Below are positions 1-8,126 of a stretch of DNA of 64,000 nucleotides, piece by piece. Origin of the DNA: Bradyrhizobium sp. CSA207 (GTDB lineage Bacteria > Pseudomonadota > Alphaproteobacteria > Rhizobiales > Xanthobacteraceae). Position 1 is the first letter of the stretch. Each line of letters begins with the position of its first letter. The position numbers were made by a program, and so were the translations under genes. The notes below the pieces were generated by a model, which was given only the letters and a program-made list of their open reading frames with translations, did not search any database and was not told where the DNA came from. The stretch spans positions 1 through 64,000 of the forward strand of contig NZ_JAACFT010000013.1 in NCBI RefSeq assembly GCF_029051685.1, given 5' to 3'.

Positions 1-2
1 GG

Positions 3-854
3 TTCGGCCTGCCCATGGGTGGCGGCGGGCTTGGCATCGGCACCGTCATCGTGCTCGGCTTGATCGGCTACGCCTTCGGCATCGATCCGCGCATCCTGAT
101 CGGCGGTGCCGAGATCCTCACCGGTGGCGGCCAGGCGCCGACCTACCAGACCGATCGGCAGGCGTCCTCGGGCAAGCGCGGCGCGCCGACCGACGAGATG
201 GGCAGCATGATCTCCGGCGTGCTCGGCGAGATCGACGATCGCTGGAGCGAGATCTTCCAGGCCAGCGGCCAGAACTACACCGGGCCGAAGATCGTGCTGT
301 TCCGCAACGCCACCAATGGCGGCCGCTGCGGCATGGCGCAGTCGGCGATGGGCCCGTTCTATTGTCCGCCGGACCGCACCATCTTCCTCGACACCGGCTT
401 CTTCCGCGAGGTCGAGACACGCTTCCGCGGCTGCTCCGGCAATGCCTGCAAGTTCACTGCCGCCTACATCATCGCGCATGAAGCCGGCCATCACATCCAG
501 AACCTGCTCGGCATCATTCCGCGGGTGACGCGGCTGCAGCAGCAGGCCGGCAGCAAGGCCGAGGCCAATGCGCTGCAGGTCAAGGTGGAGCTCCAGGCCG
601 ACTGCCTGTCGGGCGTCTGGGTCAACCGCGAGGAGAAGAAGCGTCCGGGCTTCCTCGAGGCCGGCGACATCGACGCCGCCTTGACCACGGCGACCGCGAT
701 CGGCGACGACACGCTGCAGCGCCAGGCCACGGGCAGGGTAGTGCCCGACTCCTTCACCCACGGCTCGGCCGCGCAACGCAAGCAATGGTTCATGACCGGC
801 TACAAACAGGGCACGGTGCAGGCCTGCAACACGTTCGGCAGTGGAGCGTTGTAG
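3..854 (+). CDS. Neutral zinc metallopeptidase (YpfJ/PF04228 family), 5' end outside window
   Basis: The frame is open from the window edge, so the true start lies upstream. About 283 residues are present. A glycine-rich stretch is followed by one hydrophobic segment (nt about 36-90, IGTVIVLGLIGYAFGI), giving an inner-membrane anchor with the catalytic part probably periplasmic. An HEAGHH zinc-binding motif lies at nt 477-494, and a downstream ELQADCLSGVW block is typical of the family and probably supplies the third ligand. Cysteine pairs around nt 325-450 could form disulfides. The physiological substrate of this family is not established. Family assignment is firm; the function beyond metalloprotease is inference. 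Confidence 0.88.
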   Translation, partial: FGLPMGGGGLGIGTVIVLGLIGYAFGIDPRILIGGAEILTGGGQAPTYQTDRQASSGKRGAPTDEMGSMISGVLGEIDDRWSEIFQASGQNYTGPKIVLFRNATNGGRCGMAQSAMGPFYCPPDRTIFLDTGFFREVETRFRGCSGNACKFTAAYIIAHEAGHHIQNLLGIIPRVTRLQQQAGSKAEANALQVKVELQADCLSGVWVNREEKKRPGFLEAGDIDAALTTATAIGDDTLQRQATGRVVPDSFTHGSAAQRKQWFMTGYKQGTVQACNTFGSGAL

Positions 855-864
855 ACTGGCTGTA

Positions 865-930
865 CGTCATCCACGGACCCTCCGGTCCATCCTTCGAGGC
901 GCGCAAGGGCGCGCACCTCAGGATGACGTC
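865..930. repeat. Short palindromic intergenic repeat, family F
   Basis: An inverted repeat begins with GTCATCC and ends with AGGATGACG. It has an inner GGCGCGC/GCGCGC stem and the signature CCTTCGAGGCGCGC. Related copies lie near 22640 and 58801. It sits between the metallopeptidase and moaB and stops just before the moaB ribosome-binding site. Confidence 0.75.
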
Positions 931-957
931 GGTGGATGGGCAAGGAGGTATCAAGCG

Positions 958-1521
958 ATGGCATCCATCGACGAGTCCAAACAGTTCGTCCCGCTCAACA
1001 TCGCGGTGCTCACGGTCTCCGACACGCGCGTACTCACCGACGACAAGTCGGGCCAGACGCTGGCCGATCGCCTCACGGGCGCCGGCCATCACCTCGCCGC
1101 GCGCGCGATCGTCACCGACGACATCGAGGCGATCCGCGCCGTCATCCGCCGCTGGATCGCGGACGCCGGTGTCGATGTCGTCATTACCACCGGCGGCACC
1201 GGTTTTACCGGGCGCGACGTCACCCCCGAGGCGATCGAGCCGTTGTTCGAGAAGCGCATGGACGGCTTCTCGATCGCGTTCCACATGTTGAGCCACGCCA
1301 AGATCGGGACGTCGACGATCCAGAGCCGCGCCACCGCCGGTGTCGCGGGCGCGACCTACATCTTCTGTCTCCCCGGCTCTCCGGGGGCCTGCCGCGACGG
1401 CTGGGACGGCATCCTCGCCGCCCAACTCGACTACCGCACGCGCCCCTGCAACTTCGTCGAGATCATGCCGCGGCTGGACGAGCATTTGCGAAGGGCGAAG
1501 ACAAAAGGCGCGACGGTGTAG
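958..1521 (+). CDS. moaB: Molybdenum cofactor biosynthesis protein MoaB
   Basis: A 187-residue protein of the MoaB/MogA fold (MoCF_biosynth), which adenylylates molybdopterin during molybdenum cofactor assembly in the cytoplasm. It opens with a conserved LNIAVLTVSDTR strand and carries the TTGGTGFTGRDVTPEA substrate-binding loop around residues 77-92. The ATG at 958 is preceded by a near-perfect AAGGAGGT at 942-949, which decides this start over an in-frame one further upstream that would run through the palindromic repeat. It stands alone here; no other molybdenum cofactor gene is in the window. MogA is the main alternative name. Confidence 0.92.
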   Translation: MASIDESKQFVPLNIAVLTVSDTRVLTDDKSGQTLADRLTGAGHHLAARAIVTDDIEAIRAVIRRWIADAGVDVVITTGGTGFTGRDVTPEAIEPLFEKRMDGFSIAFHMLSHAKIGTSTIQSRATAGVAGATYIFCLPGSPGACRDGWDGILAAQLDYRTRPCNFVEIMPRLDEHLRRAKTKGATV

Positions 1522-1535
1522 TTGCTTGCTTTCTT

Positions 1536-1692
1536 CCCTTCTCCCCCTTGTGGGAGAAGGTGGCGCGAAGCGCCGGATGAGGGGTTCTATCCGCGCATTA
1601 CAACGCGAGAGAGTCGTGCGCGGAGACAACCCCTCACCCAAGTGAGTCCGCGTTCACCAGCATCGCTACCCTCTCCCACAAGGGGCGAGGGC
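1536..1692. repeat. Long palindromic intergenic repeat, family A
   Basis: The outer arms CTTCTCCCCCTTGTGGGAGA and CTCTCCCACAAGGGG enclose GCGCGAAGCGCCGGATGAGGGGT and a second inverted block. The repeat fills the space between convergent moaB and the MarR-GNAT gene. A second copy lies at 63597-63750 and a shorter relative near 47376. Confidence 0.8.
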
Positions 1693-1725
1693 ACATTCAT
1701 GCGCATCTCGCCCGCTTCGAGAACG

Positions 1726-2685
1726 CTACAGATCCCGCTCCCAGGTCTCGCCGATCAGGTTCTGGCCAAAACTGCGGTGCGGTTCGGTGGCGACGAGCTT
1801 GAAGCCGGCGCCTTCATAGATGTGCCGTGCGGCAACGAGTATGCTCTGCGTCCACAGCGTCATTCGCCGATAGCCGCAGGCGCGTGCGAAGGCGACGCAT
1901 TCGGCCACCAGCCGCTGGCCGAGGCCCTGGCCGCGCGCCGCCGGATCGAGCAGCAGCAGGCGCAGCTTGGCGACATCGTCGCTCGCCTTGACCAAAAACA
2001 CCGAGCCGACCGGGCGGCCCTCGATGTCGGCGATCCAGCAGCGCTCGCGCGAGGCGTCGTAGGAGGTCATGTATTTGGCGACGATCTCGGCCACCAGCGC
2101 CTCGAAGCCGGAATCGAAGCCATATTCGCTAGCGTAAAGCGCGCCATGGCTCTGTACCACCCAGCCCATGTCGCCGGGACGGGGATCGCGCAAGATCGCG
2201 CGCGGGGCCGGCGTGCGCGCCAGACCGAGCAGCCGCTCGATCGTCTCCATCGCGCCGGTCAGCCGCCTGCGGTCCTCGGCCGGCAGGGCTCGCAGCATCG
2301 CGGCGACGTCCTCCTGCGTCACGCTCTCGAGCCTGGCGAAGGCCTGGCGGCCCTTCGCGGTCAGGCTGAGCTGGTATTGCCGGCGGTCGGTTGCGAGCGG
2401 CTTGCGTACGATCAGCTCGCTCTCGTCGAAGTTCTGCACGATGCGGCTGAGATAGCCGGCATCGAGCCCGAGGGCGACGCCGATCTCCTTGGCCGACTGC
2501 TCGCCGCCATGCGCGAGTTCGTAGAGCACGCGCGCCTCGCTGAGCGAGAACGGGGTCTTCAGGAGCTGCTGGTCGAGGACGCCGAGCTTGCGGGTGTAGA
2601 AGCGGTTGAACGCGCGAACCGCCTGAACCTGATTATCGCAGACCTGATCGGTCGCAGAACTTGGTGGCGAAGGGCTTGTTGGCAT
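1726..2685 (-). CDS. MarR-family regulator fused to a GNAT acetyltransferase
   Basis: A 319-residue two-domain protein. Residues about 20-150 form a MarR winged-helix domain (SLSEARVLYELAH, then a recognition-helix region LGLDAGYLSRIVQNF and the wing DRRQYQLSLTAKG). Residues about 160-319 form a GNAT domain with an acetyl-CoA loop ARGQGLGQRL and a C-terminal GFKLVATEPH strand. The ATG at 2685 has a GAGGTG ribosome site; a TTG four codons earlier is the alternative. A large imperfect palindrome covers the promoter, which suggests autoregulation. Such fusions are widespread, but ligand and acetylation target are usually unknown and cannot be read here. Confidence 0.88.
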   Translation of the reverse strand: MPTSPSPPSSATDQVCDNQVQAVRAFNRFYTRKLGVLDQQLLKTPFSLSEARVLYELAHGGEQSAKEIGVALGLDAGYLSRIVQNFDESELIVRKPLATDRRQYQLSLTAKGRQAFARLESVTQEDVAAMLRALPAEDRRRLTGAMETIERLLGLARTPAPRAILRDPRPGDMGWVVQSHGALYASEYGFDSGFEALVAEIVAKYMTSYDASRERCWIADIEGRPVGSVFLVKASDDVAKLRLLLLDPAARGQGLGQRLVAECVAFARACGYRRMTLWTQSILVAARHIYEGAGFKLVATEPHRSFGQNLIGETWERDL

Positions 2686-2696
2686 GGCACACCTCA

Positions 2697-2738
2697 ATAC
2701 TTGCCATTGTCAATTAAATGTTTGACTTTGGCAAGTAT
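2697..2738. promoter_or_regulatory. Candidate operator: imperfect palindrome with 17-bp arms
   Basis: The left arm ATACTTGCCATTGTCAA (2697-2713) and right arm TTGACTTTGGCAAGTAT (2722-2738) match at 15 of 17 positions around an 8-bp AT-rich centre. On the minus strand TTGCCA, 17 bp, then GACAAT could be -35 and -10 elements inside the palindrome. Its position directly upstream of the MarR-GNAT start is typical of an autoregulatory MarR operator. The symmetry is seen; binding is inferred. Confidence 0.65.
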
Positions 2739-2746
2739 CTGGTGGC

Positions 2747-3322
2747 TCACCCCACCATGACGATGCGGCTGCGCAGCATGGTCCGGGAGGAGCGGCCGAG
2801 CCGCCGCAAAAGGCGCGCCTCGGAACGGCGGGCCTGGGGCGGGTAGCCGCCGATCCGGTCATAATGATCACGCCCGATCAAAAGTCCCTGATCGCCGAGC
2901 GGGCCGATCAGCTTGCGCGCCACGGAGCGAAGCATGTAGCGGAATCCGGTATCGCTGTAGGGCGAGCGTGCATAGCGGAACACCGCCGCACGATCCCGGC
3001 CGCTCGTCGAGACGGCCTGAATGAACTGGGTGGTCTCTTCGATCCAGCCGGTTTCGAGCACCGCGCCGGCGGGGAGGAACATCAGCCAGGGCGAACGGGC
3101 CTGAAGCGCGCCGGCGGCAAGCGCGGCGCCCGGCGAGGACCCCTCGTAGCCGATGAAACGGCAGCCTGCGACATCGGCAACGCGCTCGATGACGCCGTTG
3201 CGGGTGCCGTCGACCAGGAGGACCTCCCGGATGACCCCCGCAGCGGCGCCGGGTACCAGCGCGGCCAGAGTTGCGACCGCGGTCTGCTCGACACCGTCGG
3301 TCGGAATGATGACGCTCAGCAT
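2747..3322 (-). CDS. Small family 2-like glycosyltransferase
   Basis: A 191-residue protein starting LSVIIPTDGVEQ, the first strand of a GT-A nucleotide-sugar-binding fold. It continues with REVLLVDG and SSPGAALAAGALQARSPWLMFLPAGAVLE. The usual DxD metal site of family 2 enzymes is not evident; the equivalent loop reads LPAGAVLE. The length is short for the family, covering little more than the GT-A core. ATG at 3322. It lies head-to-tail upstream of the MarR-GNAT gene on the same strand, but the palindrome between them implies separate transcription. Donor and acceptor are unknown. Confidence 0.7.
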   Translation of the reverse strand: MLSVIIPTDGVEQTAVATLAALVPGAAAGVIREVLLVDGTRNGVIERVADVAGCRFIGYEGSSPGAALAAGALQARSPWLMFLPAGAVLETGWIEETTQFIQAVSTSGRDRAAVFRYARSPYSDTGFRYMLRSVARKLIGPLGDQGLLIGRDHYDRIGGYPPQARRSEARLLRRLGRSSRTMLRSRIVMVG

Positions 3323-3622
3323 GATCGAGGCTTCAGTCTCTCAAATTCGGGAGAAGCGTAGTTTATATAATGATGTTGTCATAAACACGCTGCGCTTCCG
3401 AGCGCAACTTTAGACGGCGCTTTCGGCGTTCGATGGTAAATCACTGCCAGCGATCAGCCAAATGTGTCGCGCGCGGTGAGGCAAGATTGCCGAATGTTTC
3501 GGCAAGTGCGGCCTATCACCGTAGGAAACCGGATGTCGCCGCCGCGATTGTCGAGCATCGGCAGGTTATACGATCGCAAGCATCGACGTCTCGATCGGCG
3601 GCCTGAACAGGAAAAACCTGCA
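3323..3622. other. Intergenic region between divergent genes, no gene seen
   Basis: About 300 bp between the glycosyltransferase (minus) and the RMD1-family gene (plus). The part nearest the glycosyltransferase is AT-rich, with TTTATATAATGATG at about 3361-3374 that could hold its promoter. The rest has no recognisable repeat or reading frame with coding character. Confidence 0.5.
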
Positions 3623-4498
3623 ATGATGGATAGAGGCCCTATCGAACAGCACGTTCGTGTGAACGCCGATCACCACTCCGTTGGCGTGGCGCCAGCATCG
3701 GTGAAGCAGGACGCCGCGCCGACGTTGCGGATCCGCGCCTTGATGCTGGGCGACCGCATCAATGCCTCGGGGCTTGAGATCGGTACGCTGGTGTCCTCGG
3801 CGCCCGCGGCCTTCCGCGTCCACACGGGCCTTGCCGTGATCTTCCGTTACGGTGTCGTGGTGCTGATCGGGTTGCTCCCTTCGGAGGAGAAGCTTCTGAT
3901 CGACAGCCTGAAGTCGCGGGTGATCGGTGCATTCAGCCCCTATGAGGAGGAGACTGCGCAGGCGCAGCTCTGCAATGACGAGAACGCCGAGACAATCCAA
4001 CCGGGCGGGCCGATCTGCCTGGCCAAATTCTCCGACGACCGGCTGCTGCTGGTCGCGGACGCGCTCGCCAAGAGCACCTCGCTGGCACGCGACGAGCGGC
4101 GCGTCGCCGCCGTATTTGACGTCATCGAGCCCTTCGCGCGGGAGCTCGCCGAGCGCGGCCGCACTCCGCGCCGGCGCAAGGGCATTTTGCAGCTGATCGG
4201 TAACGCGCTGCTGGTGCAGCAGCGCGTCGCCGGCCGCGTTGCGATTGCCGAGAAACCCGACGTGCTCTGGGAGAAGCCCGAGCTCGACCGGCTCTATTCC
4301 CGTCTCGAGGACGAGTACGAATTGAAGGAGCGTCTCGACACCCTCGAGCGCAAGCTCACCGCCGTATCGGAGACCGCCAACGCGCTCACCGACATCATCG
4401 ATACCCAGCGCTCGCTGCGGCTCGAAGTGGCCGTGGTGGTGCTGATCGTGATCGAGGTCGCGATCGGATGTTTCCAGATCCTGGCCGGCATTCACTGA
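3623..4498 (+). CDS. RMD1/DUF155 family protein
   Basis: A 291-residue protein. The core has features of the RMD1 (YagE, DUF155) family: LRIRALMLGDRINASGLEI, a VIFRYGVVVLIGL strand and, near the C-terminus, a coiled stretch LYSRLEDEYELKERLDTLERK. It ends in a single hydrophobic helix (VAVVVLIVIEVAIGCFQIL), so it is probably a tail-anchored inner-membrane protein. The ATG at 3623 is preferred over upstream in-frame starts because the conserved part begins soon after it. Eukaryotic RMD1 relatives act in mitochondria; the bacterial role is unknown. Its last 7 bp overlap the end of the convergent PPDK-like gene. Confidence 0.78.
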   Translation: MMDRGPIEQHVRVNADHHSVGVAPASVKQDAAPTLRIRALMLGDRINASGLEIGTLVSSAPAAFRVHTGLAVIFRYGVVVLIGLLPSEEKLLIDSLKSRVIGAFSPYEEETAQAQLCNDENAETIQPGGPICLAKFSDDRLLLVADALAKSTSLARDERRVAAVFDVIEPFARELAERGRTPRRRKGILQLIGNALLVQQRVAGRVAIAEKPDVLWEKPELDRLYSRLEDEYELKERLDTLERKLTAVSETANALTDIIDTQRSLRLEVAVVVLIVIEVAIGCFQILAGIH

Positions 4499-6105
4499 GT
4501 TGCTTTGGCGCACGCCGACGATCGACCGCTGGCTTGCGATTGCCATGCTGCGATCTCGGCGAGTTCGGCCTCGGGGCGCGTCTCCACCGTCTGGCAGCGA
4601 CCGAGATGGAGTAGTCCCGCATCGCCTTCAATCGTGATCCAGTCACCCTCCGACAACACCACATCGGCAAGCCGCGCCTGCCTCGCGCTGGGATCGATCT
4701 TCAGCTCGCTGCAGCCGACCACGCATGGCTTGCCCATCTGCCGGGCCACCAGGGCCGCATGCGAGGTGCGCGCACCGACCGCCGTGACGATGCCGGCCGC
4801 CACCGCAAAGCCTGCGACGTCGGCCGTGCTTGTATCAGGGCGAAGCAGGATGACCGGCTCGCCCGTCGACGACAGGCGCTGGGCACTCTCGGAACTGAAG
4901 GCGGCACGGCCGACACCGATGCCGCCGGAGGCGCCGATGCCAGTCGCCGCCGGCGTGCCGGCTGAAACCAGCGCGGTCTCGGCGAGGGAGGCGAGATCGA
5001 TTTCGGCGATCCGGACGAGCGCCTCGTCCTTCGTGATCAGGCCCTCATGCACGAGGTCGATCGCGATCCTGACCGCCGCACGCGGTGTCCGTTTCGCCGC
5101 GCGCGTCTGGAGGATCCAGAGCCTGCCTTCCTCGATCGTGAACTCGACGTCCTGCACGTCGCGAAATTCGCGCTCGAGCTGCTTCAGGATGTCGCCAAGC
5201 TCGGCTTCGCTCCGTGGCAGCGCCCGCGCGATCGCGTCCCGGGCGTCGGGAGAGCGGCGCCCGGACACGACGTCTTCGCCCTGCGCATCGAGTACGAGAT
5301 CGATCATCGGACGCGGTGTACCGGTCGACGGATCGCGCGAGAAGGCCACGCCGGCGCCGGAGGCCAGCCCGCCATTGCCGAACACCATCGCCTGCACGGT
5401 GACGGCGGTGCCCTGGAGTTCTTCGAGCCGCTGGAGTTTCCGATAGGTCTGGGCCCGCTCGCTCATCCAGGACTGGTAGACGGCTTTCGCCGCGGCCTCT
5501 AGCTGCGCGACCGCATCGTCGAACCGGCCATCGGCGCGATCCTCGACCAGCAATTGCTCGTCGCCTGCAAGCCGCTCCAGCGCTTCGCTGTCGAGTTCGC
5601 GATCGCTGTCGACGCATTCGGCTCCGACCAGCTCCGAGATGCGCGCCGCGAACGCGGCGGCATCGAGTCCGAGCACGGTCTCGCCAAAACTCTCCAGGAA
5701 GCGGCGTCGGCAGTCCCAGGCGAGCCGCGGCCGGCCGGTCGCGCGGATCAGGCCGTGCACCGCATCCGACGTGCAGCCAACATTGAGGACGGTGTCGAGC
5801 ATGCCCGGCATCGATCGGGCGGCCCCCGAGCGCACCGAAACCAGCAGCGGGTGGCGCCGGTCGCCGAAGCGCTTGCCGGTCGCGTCTTCCAGGAACGCGA
5901 TACCTTCCTTGAGTCCGTCGCGCAGATGACGCTCGGCATGGGCATGCCCGGCGATGATGTTGGCGCAGAGTTTGACCGGCAGCACGAAAGCGGGCGGCAC
6001 CGGCAGGCCCAGTGCCGCCATCCGGACGAGGTTGGCGGCCTTGGCGCCGATCTCCTCGGCGGAATGCAATTCGGTCGCGCCAGCGCCGATACGCACGATC
6101 TGCAT
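4492..6105 (-). CDS. PPDK-like protein with ATP-grasp and phosphohistidine domains but no PEP barrel
   Basis: A 537-residue protein related to pyruvate phosphate dikinase. Residues 1-340 are the PEP/pyruvate-binding ATP-grasp part (LLVSVRSGAARSMPGMLDT, GEDVVSGRR, EGRLWILQTR). Residues about 385-500 are the swivelling phosphohistidine domain with His449 in TSHAALVARQMGKPCVVG. The C-terminal PEP/pyruvate TIM barrel of the full enzyme is absent, so it cannot be a complete dikinase; a normal ppdK exists at 30707. It follows the 642-aa protein by 10 bp at the end of the phosphoketolase-acetate kinase cluster. Possible roles are transfer of phosphate to a separate partner or a regulatory phosphoprotein. 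Domain content is seen; role is inference. Confidence 0.82.
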   Translation of the reverse strand: MQIVRIGAGATELHSAEEIGAKAANLVRMAALGLPVPPAFVLPVKLCANIIAGHAHAERHLRDGLKEGIAFLEDATGKRFGDRRHPLLVSVRSGAARSMPGMLDTVLNVGCTSDAVHGLIRATGRPRLAWDCRRRFLESFGETVLGLDAAAFAARISELVGAECVDSDRELDSEALERLAGDEQLLVEDRADGRFDDAVAQLEAAAKAVYQSWMSERAQTYRKLQRLEELQGTAVTVQAMVFGNGGLASGAGVAFSRDPSTGTPRPMIDLVLDAQGEDVVSGRRSPDARDAIARALPRSEAELGDILKQLEREFRDVQDVEFTIEEGRLWILQTRAAKRTPRAAVRIAIDLVHEGLITKDEALVRIAEIDLASLAETALVSAGTPAATGIGASGGIGVGRAAFSSESAQRLSSTGEPVILLRPDTSTADVAGFAVAAGIVTAVGARTSHAALVARQMGKPCVVGCSELKIDPSARQARLADVVLSEGDWITIEGDAGLLHLGRCQTVETRPEAELAEIAAWQSQASGRSSACAKATQ

Positions 6106-6115
6106 GGTGGTCCCC

Positions 6116-8044
6116 TTAGGCTGCGAGATCGATCATGATGTGACGGCGCAACAGGTGGCCGAAGCCCGCGAAGCGATCCGTGGCGCGCTCGATCGCACGC
6201 GCAAGCTCGAGCACCGAGAGCGAGGTCGCAACGTCGAAGCCGCCGCCGAACACCAGGGCGGTCGTCGCACGCTCCTGGCTGTCGGCGGCATGTTCGGCGT
6301 CGATCAGACGGGTCACGGCGGACAGCGCATCCTCCGAGTCCGCGCGACGTCCTTCCGGCACGTCGGTCGCCGCGGCGACGCCGCTGGCCGCGACCTCGGT
6401 TGTGGTGATGGCGACCGCACAGAGATCGGCGAGTGCGGCCAGCAGTGACGGATCGGTTCGCTCGGGCATGAGGGAGGCGATGAATGCCGCCTGCTCCAGT
6501 TCATCGACAGCCTCTTCCGCCCGATCGATCAATTGTCCGATCGTCGGCCGGGCGTTGAGCCGGTCGATCTCCTTGCGGGTCTCGAGCGCGATGCGATCTG
6601 CCTTCTGCTCGATCGCGCCACAGCGTCGCGCCAGCAGCTTGCGGTCGGCCGGTTTTCCGGCCTGGAGCGTAGTAATATGGCGCGAGATCGCCGCGACGAG
6701 ATCATGGGCGAGTCCGATCTGGCGCAGCACGGCAGCAAGCAGGGTGCCGTCGACACGCTCCAGATGCCGCACCAGGTCGGCTTCGATCTGGTCGCGCACC
6801 GTCCTGACGGAGCGGCCTGCAAGCAGCGCCTCGGTGGAGACACGCAGCGCCGCCTTCAGGAAGTCGATCGCAGCAGTACGGCCGAGGGCCTGGTCGAGCC
6901 GCTCGCCGAAGCCGATGCGCGCCGGCGCCGCATTCCGGACCGCCGACCCGAGCAGTTCGTTGCCACCGAGTTCGAGAAAGCCGCGATGGCCGATTCGCTG
7001 CTGCGCTCCCCATTCCAGGATGCGTGTGGCGTCGTCCTTGGCGACCCAGGTCCGCAACAGCTTGCGGGCCTTGTTCCAGTCGATCAGGAACACCAGCGCG
7101 GCGCCGACCGCCGCGAGAAATTCGTTGCGATCCGCGGCATGATTTGTCTGGTACTGACCGGTGACGAGATAGAACGAATTGTCCTCGCCGAGACCTGCGG
7201 CGGTGTGACGGTCGAGCCCGCTCCAGGTTGCGCCGAACTTGTCGAACAGCGAGATGAGGAACTTTGCTCGTGCCAGGTGCACGTCGGTATAGGTCACGGT
7301 GACCGCGTTCTTCTTGACCGCGATCACCACGACATGGGCGTCCGTGGTGCCGATATCGTTCTGGATCAGCAGCCGGCCGCCCGAGCGGGTCGCCATAGTG
7401 TCGAGTCCGGGGTGGTTGAACTTCAGCCCGCGCGTCTGGTTCAGGCCCTTCATGAAGGCCTCGACCGCGCTGCGGTCTTCGCCATGGAGGCCGAACACAT
7501 GGGCGCCGTCGAGTGTTTCCTCCGAACAGCTCGCCGCAAACTTGTTCAGCGCCTTGTGCAGATCCATCACCAGGCGATGGAGGCTATCGCCTGCCGCCTC
7601 GGCGACGCCGGTCAGACGGACAATACTGGCGAGATCGATTTCGTTGGCGGCATCGAGCAGGCCCGCGTTCCGGATGGCCATCAGCCGCGCGTTCGCTTTC
7701 TCACCCTCCGAAGGCGCGCCGGCGCCGACGGCGCGGATCATCCCCGCGGCGTCGTCCTGAATCTCCTTCATCAGCTGGGCGAGGTTCGGGGCCGCGAGCC
7801 GGGACGGTCCGATCAGATGGGCGCCTCCGACCAAGCTTGCAATCGCGGCAGGTGCGATGCCGGCGGCGTGGCTTTCGACCGCAAGCTCACTGGCGGGACG
7901 ATCGGGGTCTTGCGCGTGCCGGGCCGCCGCCTGCAGCGCGCTCATCCGCACCTTGATGCGGTCGTTGGCGGCGAGCCCTTCCGCCACCAGCGCGGGCAAC
8001 AGGATGTCGCCTTGTCCGAGCTCTTCGATGATCTGGGTTTTCAT
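6116..8044 (-). CDS. Uncharacterised 642-aa protein with PhoU/DUF47-like C-terminus
   Basis: I do not recognise the whole protein. The N-terminal 220 residues are alanine-rich and helical. Residues about 224-275 look like a beta-rich domain (RLLIQNDIGTTDAHVVVI, VTVTYTDVHLARAKF). Residues about 435-642 form long amphipathic helices with E/D-rich repeats such as CGAIEQKADRIALETRKEI, LIDAEHAADSQERAT and ELARAIERATDRF, resembling the metal-binding helical repeats of PhoU/DUF47 proteins. No signal peptide or membrane segment is visible. ATG at 8044 with GGACAGG upstream. It lies between acetate kinase (82 bp) and the PPDK-like gene (10 bp), so it probably works with them in phosphate or acetyl-phosphate metabolism; that is inference. 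Confidence 0.6.
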   Translation of the reverse strand: MKTQIIEELGQGDILLPALVAEGLAANDRIKVRMSALQAAARHAQDPDRPASELAVESHAAGIAPAAIASLVGGAHLIGPSRLAAPNLAQLMKEIQDDAAGMIRAVGAGAPSEGEKANARLMAIRNAGLLDAANEIDLASIVRLTGVAEAAGDSLHRLVMDLHKALNKFAASCSEETLDGAHVFGLHGEDRSAVEAFMKGLNQTRGLKFNHPGLDTMATRSGGRLLIQNDIGTTDAHVVVIAVKKNAVTVTYTDVHLARAKFLISLFDKFGATWSGLDRHTAAGLGEDNSFYLVTGQYQTNHAADRNEFLAAVGAALVFLIDWNKARKLLRTWVAKDDATRILEWGAQQRIGHRGFLELGGNELLGSAVRNAAPARIGFGERLDQALGRTAAIDFLKAALRVSTEALLAGRSVRTVRDQIEADLVRHLERVDGTLLAAVLRQIGLAHDLVAAISRHITTLQAGKPADRKLLARRCGAIEQKADRIALETRKEIDRLNARPTIGQLIDRAEEAVDELEQAAFIASLMPERTDPSLLAALADLCAVAITTTEVAASGVAAATDVPEGRRADSEDALSAVTRLIDAEHAADSQERATTALVFGGGFDVATSLSVLELARAIERATDRFAGFGHLLRRHIMIDLAA

Positions 8045-8126
8045 GACCTGTCCGCACGACGATTGACGTCGTCTCTATGCCGCGAAGTTGCGGCGGCGGC
8101 ATTGCGCCAGATCATTCATAAAACCG

